DNA from: Undaria pinnatifida
Taxonomy: Eukaryota > Sar > Phaeophyceae > Laminariales > Alariaceae
Reading direction: 5' to 3'
Length of the DNA stretch: 64,000 nt
Assembly (NCBI GenBank): GCA_012845835.1
Contig: JABAKD010000026.1
Location: 13,484,379 to 13,548,378 of the forward strand
Of this stretch, positions 21,104 to 31,768 are shown in pieces; positions within the stretch are counted from its first letter, which is position 1; every line of letters begins with the position of its first letter. Made by a program: the position numbers and the translations under genes. The notes under the pieces are model-generated. The model saw nothing but the letters and a program-made list of their open reading frames with translations, made no database searches and was not told where the DNA came from.

Positions 21104-22745
21104 ACAGTAGTGGGCCCCCTGTAGTGCACTTTGAATAGTGCAACCCCGCCCGATATAGTGCAGGTAAAATCTCTGCGCACAGACGGCGCCCTCAATAGTG
21201 CAGGATCTGCACTATTGAGGCAGATACCCGATATAGTGCGGGTTGGGCACCGCGGTGCCCCGCAATAGTGCAGGTGGAGAAACATTCACACACGCACGCG
21301 ATCTAAAGAAAAACAAGACACACACTCACGAACAGCGGATAGATGCAACACAAACGCAGGCGCACGTGCTGCTGCAGACCCGAAGAGCTGTACGCAGCGC
21401 AGAGGCGCACCATGCCTTGTGCGGACGGTGAGCTGTGCCACCAACCAGACAAGACGCCGCAAGCCCCTCATGGCCACCTCTGTCATGGAGGATGTGGCGG
21501 GCGGCTCCACGGCAACTGCGGCAGCATGGTTGGCGACATCGAAACAAGGCGAATCTGCTGCTCGTGCGTCGCAAGAGCTGGCAAGCGCAAAGAGACTGGC
21601 AAGCGCAAAGAGATACCAGCTGAGGGTGCTGAGGGTGCTGGGGCGGGACCATCTCAACGCCCGACGAAGAAGAAAGGGGGGAATGTGAAGGCCTCGTGTG
21701 GTGCTCGTGCGCGGGTGGACATCAATGATAATGGGAAGCTTGACATCCTCACGCTGATCGATGCCAAGGTCTCCTACGCGCAGATCGCAGACCGCTTCAT
21801 TCAAGTGCTCTGTGCGGTTTCTTGCGACGGTGAAGTCTGACCGGAAGAAAATCGAGGCGGCGGCTGCTGCAGGTGCCGGCAGCCAGAAAACTGCACGCAA
21901 AGCAGAGGCTTGCTGCTGCTGTGAGCTCGATTTTTAAAAAAGCAAGCTCATGTTTTCCCCCGCCTTTTTACGTAGTGAAGGCGGCGGGTACGTGGTTGTT
22001 TTTTTTTTCCTTGCAGTCAGCTTCCTATGTGCCTTTCTCGTTTCTTTTGGTTTTTTTTCCCGGAACATCGCAGCGGGTGCGCCGGGCAGTCATAAGGGAG
22101 TTTGTCACGACGTTAGCAAGGGCGCGGGGTGCATGCTTGCTTGATTTTTTTTTGCAGTGACCTTTCTGCATGTTTTTCTCTCTTTTATTTCTTGTGTTTT
22201 TTTTTTCTTGCAACATAGCAGCCGGTGCGGCGCAGGGGTCAGATAAATTGGCACGACGGAGTGAGGTTGCGCCTGGCTGGTTGTGTGTGTGTTGGTTCTT
22301 GCTAAATCGAAGCAGGTGCGCCAGGGAGACATGAGAGTTTGATCATCACGTAATGATGGCAGGGGCAAGCAGTATGGTTGCTCGTGTTTTCGCAGTGGGC
22401 TTTATGTCGCATTATTTTAATGCACATAGTAAGTGTTTTTCTATCATGCAACATCGAGGGAAGGCAGGCAATGAGGACTGAGAGTTAGCTTCGTCCACTA
22501 TTAATCCACGATCTCGATCCATTTCGTACTCTGTTGGCCCCGCAAAGCGTGGACGCCACACTCACAACGTGAAGTCGAAGAGTGCCTCAATAGTGCAGAA
22601 CCTGCACTATTGAGGAATATTCAAAGCCCCAATAGTGCAGAACCTGCACTATCGAGGGCACCCTTTTCAGTAGTAGTGCAGGTGCCTGCTATAGTGCAGG
22701 TAAATTCTCACGACAGACCCCTGCACTATATAGGGCCCGCTACTG
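21104..22745 (+). mobile_element. Pogo-like (Tc1/mariner superfamily) DNA transposon, copy 1
   Basis: The ends are CAGTAGTGGGCCC on the left and the complement of CAGTAGCGGGCCC on the right, flanked by TA on both sides. CAGT ends and TA duplication are usual for pogo-type elements. Both ends hold many copies of TAGTGCAGG and its complement within the first 150-180 bp, possibly transposase-binding sites. The element is inserted in a dispersed repeat whose other copy (42.81-43.33 kb, inverted) lacks it. It is 1,642 bp and has only the N-terminal part of a transposase, so it is non-autonomous. Confidence 0.8.
21343..21945 (+). pseudogene. Transposase N-terminus: Cys/His-rich finger plus HTH, frameshifted
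   Basis: A Cys/His-rich region (MPCADGELCH, GHLCHGGCGGRLHGNCG, RRICCSC) has spacing like a treble-clef or PHD-type zinc-binding domain. A linker leads to KLDILTLIDAKVSYAQIADR, which fits the helix-turn-helix of CENP-B/pogo transposases. A four-base insertion in the TTCATTCAAG context (about 21,797-21,806) shifts the frame. The next frame continues the expected second half (FLATVKSDRKKIEAAAAAG) to about 21,945. No DDE catalytic domain remains. A shorter relative is at 34.93 kb. Confidence 0.65.
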
Positions 22746-22769
22746 TATTCAGCGGTTTATACGAGTGCT

Positions 22770-23170
22770 TACGATTTTTTTGGTTGACATAGCACTTCCT
22801 CGAGATAGGGTCAGTCGAATGATGCTATACTACAACTGGTATTATCATCTCTGCTGATCAATCTCAAATACCAAAATGCTGGAATTTTTTTGTCCGTCGC
22901 ATTTATTTAGCGGGATGAGCGATTTTTGATAATAGTGATGTTTGCTACTGCCGAGCATACGATAGCGCTCACCTACGATATCGTAGAATTTTCTGTCGTA
23001 TATGATAAGAGAGTATGAGTTGGCACTTTGGTTCATTTTCATTCGACCATTTTCCCTCAGTTTCAAGGGGTTAAAAATTAAATGGTTACTGCCGAAAGCA
23101 TTACTTTTGATCCTGGTGGTTGGAAAATATCACGGTATTGATTGGTGTATTAGCGGTCTGTAGTATTGAT
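22770..23170 (+). repeat. Dispersed repeat, inverted partner of 42.81-43.19 kb
   Basis: Shared marks include ACATAGCACTT, CTCGAGATAGGGTCAGTCGA, ACTACAACTGGTAT and GTCGTATATGAT. The upstream part continues on the far side of the pogo-like insertion at 21,020-21,103. Together with the hypothetical frame at 19.7 kb this makes an inverted segmental duplication. Confidence 0.75.
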
Positions 23171-24253
23171 GGATGGTACCCGGTACGTGTTCGTGGTGGT
23201 TTTTTGTTTTTATTTTGGTTGGCCAGGAAAGTTCACAAACATTTTTTTTACACACAACTGAACTTTCAACCCTACTTGGTGTTACGATTGCATTAATATC
23301 ACTACCTGTGGTACTAGGTATGAGAATCGTAGTTTATTGAAAAAAAATAATGTGTGCAATATTGGATGATAGGATTGTGTTCACCCCCCCAATGCCGCAC
23401 AAGATCGAGTGATCAGGGGGAAAGGGTAAATAGAGAGGATAAAAAAACAAAAACAAAAAATAGATGGATATAAGGCTTGTACTATCCACAGGTGATCACA
23501 CGACATGCACGAACGAAGGCACAGCAGTAGTATACGAGCAAAACATTTGCTGTTTTTGAGAGCGTTTGACAAGGAAATTCAAGATTGTATCTTTGAGCTG
23601 GTGGGGTGGAAAGAGATATCGATCGTCCACGTACGTGACATAATATTTTCAGCTCGGGTATTTACCGCGGGACATTACCATCGCCTACGAGTCTTGCGAC
23701 GAACTCCTGATGATACGAATTGGAGGTCGAGCTCGCGGGATGCTAGATTTCTTCGAACAGGTAGTGTAGGTAGGTGTGATGAATGCTGGCTTCCGTAGTT
23801 GTAAAAGCACATGTATGTCCTAATAAAAGTGTCCTGTAATACCAACTCGTGTTGAGAGCTTGGTATATGGACTAAAAATTCAGAGCCGAAGTGGTTGGGG
23901 CAAAATGTGGCTTGACTCCGGAGTTTGGGAGTTTGACGCTGGATTGGGGGAGAAAAACTTTTATAATGTTTTAGCTCATTTTTTGGGTCATGTAATAACA
24001 GTTGAAGGCAATGCCCTTACACTTTGTTTGGGTTTGAGGATTCTACTTTTGAGTTCGCATTAATCTAGTATGGAATGAGGATTACGACAGCCAGTTGTCA
24101 CGAGCAGGAGGGACGTAAGATTCACTATGTGCTGTAGGATTCACTACGTGCACAATTTCATGTCCGAGAATCGAACTCGGGTCTGCGTTGATACTAATAG
24201 TTACACTATTTTTGTTTTTGCCTGGGCCATGTTGAAAACGGGAAAATTATATC
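23171..24253. other. Intergenic with one short repeat
   Basis: Apart from 23,655-23,800, which is the inverted partner of 15,635-15,775, and the tRNA-like piece near 24.17 kb, nothing is recognised. Confidence 0.6.
24163..24222 (-). repeat. tRNA-like sequence, 3' half
   Basis: On the minus strand a perfect T-arm (CCGAG, loop TTCGATT, CTCGG) contains a B-box-like GAGTTCGATTC. Upstream, ATAGTGTAACTATTAGT resembles a decayed A-box region. The acceptor ends do not pair, so this is a tRNA pseudogene or SINE head, not a tRNA gene. Confidence 0.45.
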
Positions 24254-24463
24254 TTTTGGTCTCCTCTTGACGAAAATATGCGTGTTCATTAATATCATGG
24301 TGTTCCCCCGCCCCGCGGGGGAGGGTGGGGGGGTAGGAAACTGACGGCTCACCCTCGTCCGGTTTTCCTTGCCCCCCTCTCCCTCCCCCGCTCCCTCGCC
24401 CGGCTATTGTACGCGGCTGAGCTGCCCCCCTTCCCGACAGATAACCTCAACAACCAGAAGCCC
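24254..24463 (-). repeat. Split repeat B2
   Basis: 210 bp starting TTTTGGTCTCCTCTTGACG on the plus strand, nearly identical to 24,903-25,112. The two copies differ by a few bases, for example CCCTCGCCCGG against CCCTCTCCCGG. Confidence 0.9.
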
Positions 24464-24601
24464 CCCCCCCCCGAAGGCACGCACACACCGGAAGATGAAG
24501 GAATTAATCCCTGCCCTTCCTTCCTTCCCTCCTCTCGCCCCCCTCCCCCTTCCTGCGCTTTAGCCCTCCTGCTTGTGAAGCATTCGGGTGGGAGGGTGGG
24601 A

Positions 24602-24902
24602 GATTGCGATTGGTGTCTCCCCGTGCCACCTCTCTACCCCTATGCTCCTGCCGATGTGTTCTCCCTACTGCTACTGCTGCTGCTGTTGCTGCTGCGTGGG
24701 CGCTACTCCCTTCTTCCTCTACCGGTTGTTGTGTCCGATACTCGCTGCTGGTGTGCTGCTGGTGTGCTACGTTGTTGCTGCTGAGGTCCTCCTATTTTCC
24801 GCTATTCCTTCCCCTGGAACCACCCCCCCCCCCTATGCTACCCGGTTCTCCGATATTTCCTCTTCGTTCCGCCAAACATCAGACTGTTCCGACATTCTTA
24901 CA
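24602..24902 (-). repeat. Split repeat A2
   Basis: 301 bp from GATTGCGATTGGTGTCTCC to CCGACATTCTTACAT, nearly identical to 31,261-31,562. It contains a CTGCTGCTGCTG run that yields spurious cysteine-rich frames. Confidence 0.9.
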
Positions 24903-25112
24903 TTTTGGTCTCCTCTTGACGAAAATATGCGTGTTCATTAATATCATGGTGTTCCGCCGCCCCGCGGGGGAGGGTGGGGGGGGTGGAAACTGACGGCTCA
25001 CCCTCGTCCGGTTTTCCTTGCCCCCCTCTCCCTCCCCCGCTCCCTCTCCCGGCTATTGTACGCGGCTGACCTGCCCCCCTTCCCGACAGATAACCTCAAC
25101 AACCAGAAGCCC
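24903..25112 (-). repeat. Split repeat B1
   Basis: Second copy of the B repeat. It begins at the base after A2 ends, and the recombinase remnant follows it by less than 100 bp. Confidence 0.9.
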
Positions 25113-25189
25113 ATTCGGAAGCCGCGTTCTACGCCCGCGCCTACGCTATTCTACCCTCGCCCCCGCCCCCCCCCCCCCCATCATGTCCC

Positions 25190-26110
25190 TTGCCCCGGCT
25201 ATCTGCCCGGCGCTCCTGACCTCCCTACCGATATCTTTGACACCCAAAGGGGGTCTTCCATATTCGATCTCACGTACCCCATGAATGCCTGCGCCGCCAA
25301 CCTTCCTTTTATCTTGATCACCCACGGCTGTGTTCCCATCTCCGCCAGCCTTGTCGCTCCCTCTATCCTTCGGGAGTGCAGGGCGAATTCCTCTGGAACC
25401 AGCTCTCCCACTGCCCCCTTCCCTTGCTTCTTCCATTTCCTCCACACTCTCCCTAGCCCGCTCCTTAAGCAAATCGTCGCTTGCCCTTTCGTCCATACCT
25501 TCCATCTTCCCCCGCTACTGTATGTCATCAGCGGGGCGTCCCCCCCCCCCCGGAACCGTCCTCCCGTATTAGCCTACTAGCTCCGCCATCAGGTCCACTA
25601 CGTTCCCTTCCACCCCCCCTCGACCCCCCTCAGATCCTTTAGTTCTCACGGCTACCGCGCTTTGTCTCCCCTGGTCTCCCTTCCCCCCCTTGAGACAGAC
25701 CCCCACCGTATCCGCGGCTTCCTTCCCTCCCGGTCCCAGCTGCACCCCTTTCTCGAAGAAAGCCACATCCCCCCGACTCAAGCAGTAAACCTCATGCACC
25801 TTTCCTCTTCCTCCGCGAATAGTTCCGAGGCCTTCAGCAGCAGCTGATACGTCAGTGCCAGCCCAATCCACACTATCCTCCCCCCTACCCCCCACGCGCC
25901 GATACTCTCCTCCAACACCCTGATCATCTCCCACGTCAGCGGCCTCCTTACCCGTGCCTGGTTCCTCGCCTCCGCATGCGCCTTCCTGATTTCTTTCTTT
26001 ACTGCCTGAATCCTGAAGTGCTGCAGCGGCAGAGACAGCCCCCCCACTGCTCGTGATAAAGTTAACCGCCACTCCTTTGCATTCTCCTCCTACACCCCTC
26101 CCGCCCGCTC
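25190..26110 (-). pseudogene. Tyrosine recombinase (phage-integrase type), frameshifted
   Basis: Three minus-strand frames join into a recombinase core. The first (about 26,050-25,780) has KKEIRKAHAEARNQARVRRP and LTYQLLLKASELFAEEE, the box I region with Lys where the catalytic Arg is expected. The next frame continues VHEVYCLSRGDVAFFEKG, the beta-strand after box I. The third (25,400-25,200) has EFALHSRRIEGATRLAEMG, the H-x-x-R box II, then a GRL where GR(H/W) is usual, and AFMGYVR with the likely nucleophilic Tyr. At least two frameshifts and the Arg-to-Lys change make it inactive. It is the only protein domain I recognise in the split-repeat element. Confidence 0.75.
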
Positions 26111-26700
26111 CGCTTGCCCCCGCCGGTTGCCCTCTTCGCCGCCCTCCCTCTCCCAGCCCTCCCTCGCACCCCCCCATCCATAGATGGGGGCGCCACGTCC
26201 AGCCACGCCCGCGTTGCTTTGAACTCCGGTACTGGTAGAGGCCCGGCCTCTTCCGCCGTCGGCCACGTTTTCACCCTCCGCTTCATCATCAGCGCTTGCG
26301 TCCCCACCTCTTCCCCCAACTCCGCTAGGTCCATCTTGAACCGCGTCACGAACCGCCCCCCCCTCTCCCCCCTTTCTCTCGCCCATTCATATGCAGCTTG
26401 CTCAGCTGCAGAAGCCACCGCACCCTTTCCAACGCCCACCCCACCTTCCCCAAGCCCACTCCTATATTTATCCACATCTCTCCCCCCACACCAGCCACGA
26501 CCCCCAACCGTCGATCTCCTTTCATCTGCGTCTTCCCCCTGTCTTCCCCAGGCGCTCCATAGCGCCCCTCCACAGTAGCGCCCCTCCACAGTAGGGGCAC
26601 CTCCCGTTCTGCCTTGTGCAGCTCGTGCGCGGTTCCGTTGCTGCGCTCTTTCCCTCCTCTCTCCCAAATGGCTCCCTTTCCACGCCTCACCTCTTCGGCC
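26111..26700 (-). other. GC-rich stretch upstream of the recombinase, possible N-terminal coding remnant
   Basis: Several long overlapping minus-strand frames are open here. The one at 26,062-26,718 has the least biased segment, with AAEQAAYEWARERGERGGRF and KTWPTAEEAGPLPVPEFKA, and could hold the recombinase N-terminal region. I cannot assign a domain, and the high GC alone keeps frames open. A GCGCCCCTCCACAGTA duplication lies at 26,562-26,596. Confidence 0.35.
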
Positions 26701-29700
26701 CCGTTGCCACAGGCTCACCTTCCATGATCGTGTGCGGTCCCGTTGCCGCTCACTCCCCCCCTTTCCCTTTGCGCGGCCCCTTTCTCTTTGCGCGACCCCT
26801 TTCTCCGCCTTTTCCCCGTCCTGGCCGTTCTCTGTCGTCGCCCCTCAGCCCCCTTTTCTTTGCCTCGTCGTTCCCCGTTCTGTGTGGCCCCTCTGCCGCG
26901 TTCTCCCCTCGTCTGGTCGTGTACGTCCCAGTTTCCGCACCCCCCCCCTCGTCCCCTTCTTGCGCGGTTCGTTGTCACATCTCCCCCTGCCGTGTCGTGT
27001 GCGGCCCCGTTGCCGCGTCCCCGCCCCCCCCTGGTCGTGTACGGCCACACTGCCGCACACCTCTTCCCCCTCCTTGCGCGGCCCCTTGCCGCGTCCCCCC
27101 CCCCCCGACCAGGTCGTGTACGGCCCCGCTGCCGCCGCCCCCTTCCTAGTTTATGCGGCCCCGTTTCGGCGTTCCTTCCCCCGCTTGGTCGTGTACGGCC
27201 CGATGCCGCACCCCCCCCCACCCCCTTTGTTTGCGCGGCCCCTTTTGCCGTCCCCCCCCCCGCCTGGTCGTGCATGACCCCGTTGTCGCACGCCTCTCCC
27301 CCCTTCTTGCGCGGCCCCATTGCCGCATCCCACCCCCGACAAGCTCGTGTACGGCCCCGTTGCCGCGCACCTCCCCCACTTCTTGCGCGTCTCCGTTGCC
27401 ACGCCCGTTGACCAGGTCATGAACGGCCCCGTTGCCGCATATATCCCCCCCTTTCTTGCGCGGCCCCGTTGTCACGTGCTACCCCCGACAAGGTCGTGTA
27501 TGGCCCCGCTGCCGCACACCTCTCCCTCCTTTTTACGCGGCCCTGTTGCTGCGTCCCCTCCCTGACCAGGTCGTGCGCCCCCCCCCCCGGCAAAGTCGTG
27601 AACGACCCCGTTGCCCCCCCCTCCCACCTCCCCCCCCCTGTTTGCGCGGTCCCCTTTCCGCGCCCCCCCCCAAGCCTGGTTGTGTACAGCCCCGTTACCG
27701 CACCCCCACCCCCCCTTTTTTTGTGCGGCCTCCTTGCCGCATTATCTTCCGTACCTGCTCGTGTACGACCCCGTTGTTGCACCCCCCTTCCCCCCCACGA
27801 TGCCACGTTCAAGCCCCCGGGCGGCTAATTCGTATACGACCCTGTTGCAGCCCCTACCCCCCCCCCCCCGGCCTCCCCCTTCTTTGCGCGGCCCCGTTGC
27901 CGCGTCCCCCCCCCCCCATCCTGGTGAAGTACGGCCACGCTGCCGCACATCCTTTCACCCATTCTTGCGCGGCCCCGCTGCCGCGTCCCAACCCCGACCA
28001 GGTCGTGTACAGTCCCGTTGCCGCCCCTTCCCCCCCCCCCCTAGGTTACGCGGCCCCGTTTCCGCGTTCCTTCCCCCGCTTTGTCGTGTACGGCCCGTTG
28101 CTCACCCCCCCCCCCCTCCTTTTGCTCGGCCCCGTTGCCGTGTCCCCACCCCACCTGTTCGTGCGTGACCCCGTTGTCGCACGCCTTCCCCTTTCTTGCA
28201 CGGCCCCGTTGCCGCATCCCACCCCGGACAAGGTCGTGTACGGCCCCGTTGCCGCACACCCCCCCTTCCTTGCACGGCCCCGTAGCCGCGCCCCCCGACC
28301 AGGTCGTGAACGGCCCCGTTGCCGCATCCCAACCCGGACAAGGTCGTGTACGGCCCCGTTGCCGCACACCCCGCCTTTCTTGCACGGCCCCGTTGCCGCA
28401 TCCTACCCCCGACAAGGTCGTGTACAGCCCCGTTGTCGCGCACCCCCCCTTTCTTGCGCGGCCCCGTGGCCGCGCCCCCTGACCAGGTCGTGAACGGCCC
28501 CGTTGCCGCATCCCACCCTGGACAAGGTCGTGTACGGCCCCGTTGCCGCAAACCCCCCCTTTCTTGCACGGCCCCGTAGCCGCGCCCCCCGACCAGGTCG
28601 TGAACGGCCCCGTTGCCGCATCCCACCCCGGACAAGGTCGTGTACGGCCCCGTTGCCGCACACCCCTCCTTCCTTGCACGGCACCGTTGCCGCATCCCAC
28701 CCCCGACAAGGTCGTGTACGGCCCCGTTGCCGCACACCCCCCCTTTCTTGCGCGGCCCCGTGGCCGCGCCCCCCCGACCAGGTCGTGAACGGCCCGTTGC
28801 CGCATCCCACCCCGGACAAGGTCGTGTACGGCCCCGTTGCCGCACACCCCCCCTTTCTTGCACGGCACCGTTGCCGCATCCCAACCCCGACAAGGTCGTG
28901 TACGGCCCCGTTGCCGCACACCCTCCCTTTCTTGCGCGGCCCCGTGGCCGCGCCCCCCGACCAGGTCGTGAACGGCCCCGTTGCCGCCCACCCCCCCCCC
29001 CTTTTTTCTCCCGCGCGGCCCCGTTGCCGCGTTCCCCTCCCCCTTGGTCGTGTACGGCCCCATCGCCGCCCATTCCCACCCCCTTTCATTTCGCGGCCCC
29101 GTTGCCGCGTTCCCCCCGGCCTGAACGTGCGCGACCCCATTGTCGCGCACCCCCCGTTTGTTTAAGCCCGCGGCCCCACCGCCGTCGCTCTGCGTGGCCC
29201 CGTTGCCACGTCCCCTCCCGGACTGATCGTCGTGTGCAGCCCCGTTGCTGCACACGCACACCCCCTTTATTTGCGCGGCCCCGTTGCCGCGCTTCACCCA
29301 GGCCGGGTCGTGTACGGTCCCGTTACCGCACACCACCCCCCACACGTTTTGCGTGGCACCTTTGCCTCGCACCCCCATTTGCTAAAACCCGCGGCCTGGC
29401 CGCCGTCGCCCTGCGCGGCCCCGTCGCCACGTTCGTTCCCTACCTGATTGTGTGCGGCCCCGTTGCCGCACACACACACCCGTTTTCTTTGCGCGGCCCC
29501 GTTGCCGTGCTCCCCCCCGGCCGGGTCGTGTACGGTCTCGTTGCAGTACACCCCCCCCCCCCCCTTTTCACGGCCCTTTCTCCGCGCACCCCCCCGTTTA
29601 TTAAAGCTCGCGGCCTGGCCGCCGTCGCTCCCCCCTTTTCCTAGTTCGGTACTTCTTATTCGCGGCCTTCCCGCCCCGATACCCCTAGCTTCTCCTTCCT

Positions 29701-30080
29701 GTTCCTGTCCGGTTCTTTCCCCGTACCCTCCTTCCCCCCTTCCTCTCGCGCGCCCTATCCCCCGTGTTCCTTCATCCCCTTCCGTCACCTACTGTCTTTC
29801 CCTTTCCTTTCCGTATTTTCCTTCCTGTTCCTGTTCCCCTCTGGTTTTCCCCTCTGTTGTTCCCCTAAAGTTCTTCGCGCGCTTTACGTCAATATGTGGT
29901 TGCTCTGCGCGGCTCCGTCGCCGCGTTCTTTCCCGACCTGGTTGTGTGCGGCCCCGTTGCCGCACACCCCCCCCTCTTTCCTTTTCGCGGCCCCGCTGCC
30001 CCGTCCCCCCCCGGCCGGGTCGTGAACTCTATCCTGCTTGCCCCGTCCTTCCTAGATTCATTGCCTCAACTCGCCACCCC
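26700..30080. repeat. GC-rich minisatellite (about 70-75 bp units, half-units of 35-40 bp)
   Basis: The core CGGCCCCGTTGCCGCA recurs dozens of times, paired with GGTCGTGTACGGCCCC and with C-runs. Between 28.16 and 29.0 kb the units are nearly uniform and form a higher-order pattern in which GACCAGGTCGTGAACGG alternates with GACAAGGTCGTGTACGG. Towards both ends the units are more diverged. Very few stop codons occur on either strand, so long open frames (for example 28,041-29,378 minus) are artefacts of composition. Confidence 0.92.
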
Positions 30081-31260
30081 TTCCCCCCCCCGCGCCGTTG
30101 ATCTCCTGTTTTGAAAATGTCTACTTGTACGCATGTATATATTCGTCCCCCCCCCCCAGCGACCCCCCTCCTCCCCGCCCGTTGCCACCCGCCTCATCCG
30201 TTCCGTAGCAGTCACACTTTACACCGCTATTAATAGTCTGAACAGTATATAAAGTGGTATCGTAATCTCTGAGTAATAGCAATTAGGGTTAGTAGTAGAG
30301 TGCAGTATAGCAGCATCAGCAGCAGTAGTAGTGTAGTAGTACTACTAGTACTGGTAGTAGTAGTCGTATTAGTATTAGCGGTAGTAGTGATAGTAGCATT
30401 CTAGTAGTATTAACACTGCAAGGCCAGAATATTAACAGTACTATGCTTAGGCTGTAGACTAGTGCCGTTAGTGGTTAGTACGCGTAGCGGCTGTGGTGAT
30501 ATCGTGGAGCTCGTTCCGGTGACGGTAAATGTCACCGCGTCACTGCTGCGGTAAATATTAAATACAATCTCCTGGCTTTCCATGTTATATGATTACGTTC
30601 CAATATTTGTTTCCGTGGTGTTTTCCGTCCTATACCGCACCCTACTGGTTTGATATACCAGAGTAGTGCACGGTCTAAAATAATACAAAGATCTCGACTA
30701 GCTATTAATAGCAGCCAATCCAACACACAAGCCTGCGGATAAATATCAAATTGCCGAGGGTCCCTCCCCGGCCTCTGTCTCATACGAACTCCCCCTAATC
30801 GGATTTTTTTTTGGCTCCTTTTACGTTTTGGGTTTTCTCTAGTGGCTTTTGATGTAATGCATGGCTTCAGGGAACAGATCGCTGCGCTACCCATACACTC
30901 GGGACTCGCCTAACTGTTTGTTCTCAGTATGCGTCATGGTGTCGCAAATATGTCCTTACTCTTGAATCTCTGCGTTAACCTGCTCGTTCGGCATCCCTAT
31001 ACGACCACGCTTGTACAACATTCCTTCTTATTTCTTCTCTTCTCATCCACAGCAGTCCATACAACACGCGCTCACCACGATGTGTGCTTTTCTTGAGTAG
31101 CTTGTGATCGATGACACTACTACTGTTTTACCTGCTGTATCCCTGTTCTCCTATGCTCCTGTCGTACGACCTTCCTTCTAATCTGCTGACCCTCCTGTGT
31201 TGCTGCTGCTGCTTCCATTGAAGCTGCATCATCTGTCGCACTCTCCTGCCCAGAAATGTA
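30081..31260. other. Interior of the split-repeat element, no domain recognised
   Basis: Positions 30,290-30,415 are an irregular AGT/AGC trinucleotide tract (GTAGTAGTAGTCGTATTAG). A minus-strand frame of 120 codons at 30,532-30,894 (basic start, then DWLLLIASRDLCIILDRA) shows no known motif. By position, near A1, it could be a relic of a 5' ORF, but nothing in it supports that. Confidence 0.45.
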
Positions 31261-31562
31261 GATTGCGGTTGGTGTCTCCCCGTGCCACCTCTCTACCCCT
31301 ATGCTCCTGCCGATGTGTTCTCCCTACTGCTACTGCTGCTGCTGTTGCTGCTGCGTGGGCGCTACTCCCTTCTTCCTCTACCTGTTGTTGTGTCCGATGC
31401 TCGCTGCTGGTGTGCTGCTGGTGTGCTACGTTGTTGCTGCTGAGGTCCTCCTATTTTCCGCTATTCCTTCCCCTGGAACCACCCCCCCCCCCCTATGCTA
31501 CCCGGTTCTCCGATATTTCCTCTTCGTTCCGCCAAACTCCAGACTGTTCCGACATTCTTGCA
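31261..31562 (-). repeat. Split repeat A1
   Basis: 302 bp, partner of 24,602-24,902. The similarity stops sharply after GACATTCTTGCAT. On the minus strand this is the 5' edge of the split-repeat element. Confidence 0.9.
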
Positions 31563-31685
31563 TCTTTATGTTACCACTAGGATTTTGCTAGATCGATGGT
31601 TTGGAAACAAATTAATTTGGGGGAACAAGTATCGGTTGTTTTCGAGTAATAATGGCCGACGAAATTTGATACCTGGTATTTTATA
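31563..31685. other. Spacer between two mobile elements
   Basis: Unique sequence ending ...GGTATTTTATA. The TA at its end is the likely target duplication of the OTU-carrying element. Confidence 0.5.
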
Positions 31686-31768
31686 CAAGGTTCCCCTTCG
31701 GAAGGTGGACACGTGCCTCCCGGGGGCGACGCAAGTCGAATGACTACAACTAACTGATGATGAAGTAT

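Larger units (their letters stand above)
24254..31562 (-). mobile_element. Tyrosine-recombinase element with split direct repeats (Ngaro/PAT-like layout)
   Basis: Read on the minus strand the order is A1 (31,562-31,261), interior, B1 (25,112-24,903), A2 (24,902-24,602), a 138-bp gap, then B2 (24,463-24,254). A1/A2 and B1/B2 are near-identical direct repeats, and B1 abuts A2 exactly. This A1...B1-A2-B2 order is the split direct repeat layout known from Ngaro and PAT elements of the DIRS order, and a broken tyrosine recombinase sits just before B1 as in that group. No RT or RNase H is visible; a minisatellite takes up much of the interior. The copy is therefore defective or non-autonomous. Confidence 0.65.

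Noticed and set aside
24163-24222. A functional tRNA gene
   Set aside because: A good T-arm, but no pairing acceptor stem and no complete D or anticodon arm.
24588-24993. Cysteine-rich frames in the A repeats (also 31,197-31,591)
   Set aside because: Produced by CTG-triplet runs inside a non-coding terminal repeat.
25190-26110. Crypton instead of a DIRS-order element
   Set aside because: Not excluded on the recombinase alone, but the A1...B1-A2-B2 repeats favour the Ngaro/PAT layout. Kept as an alternative in the check for that finding.
26705-29650. Long open frames on both strands of the minisatellite (up to 445 codons at 28,041-29,378 minus)
   Set aside because: They follow from a GC-rich repeat almost free of stop codons. 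The translations are simple repeats that change frame between units, and no start context or domain is visible.
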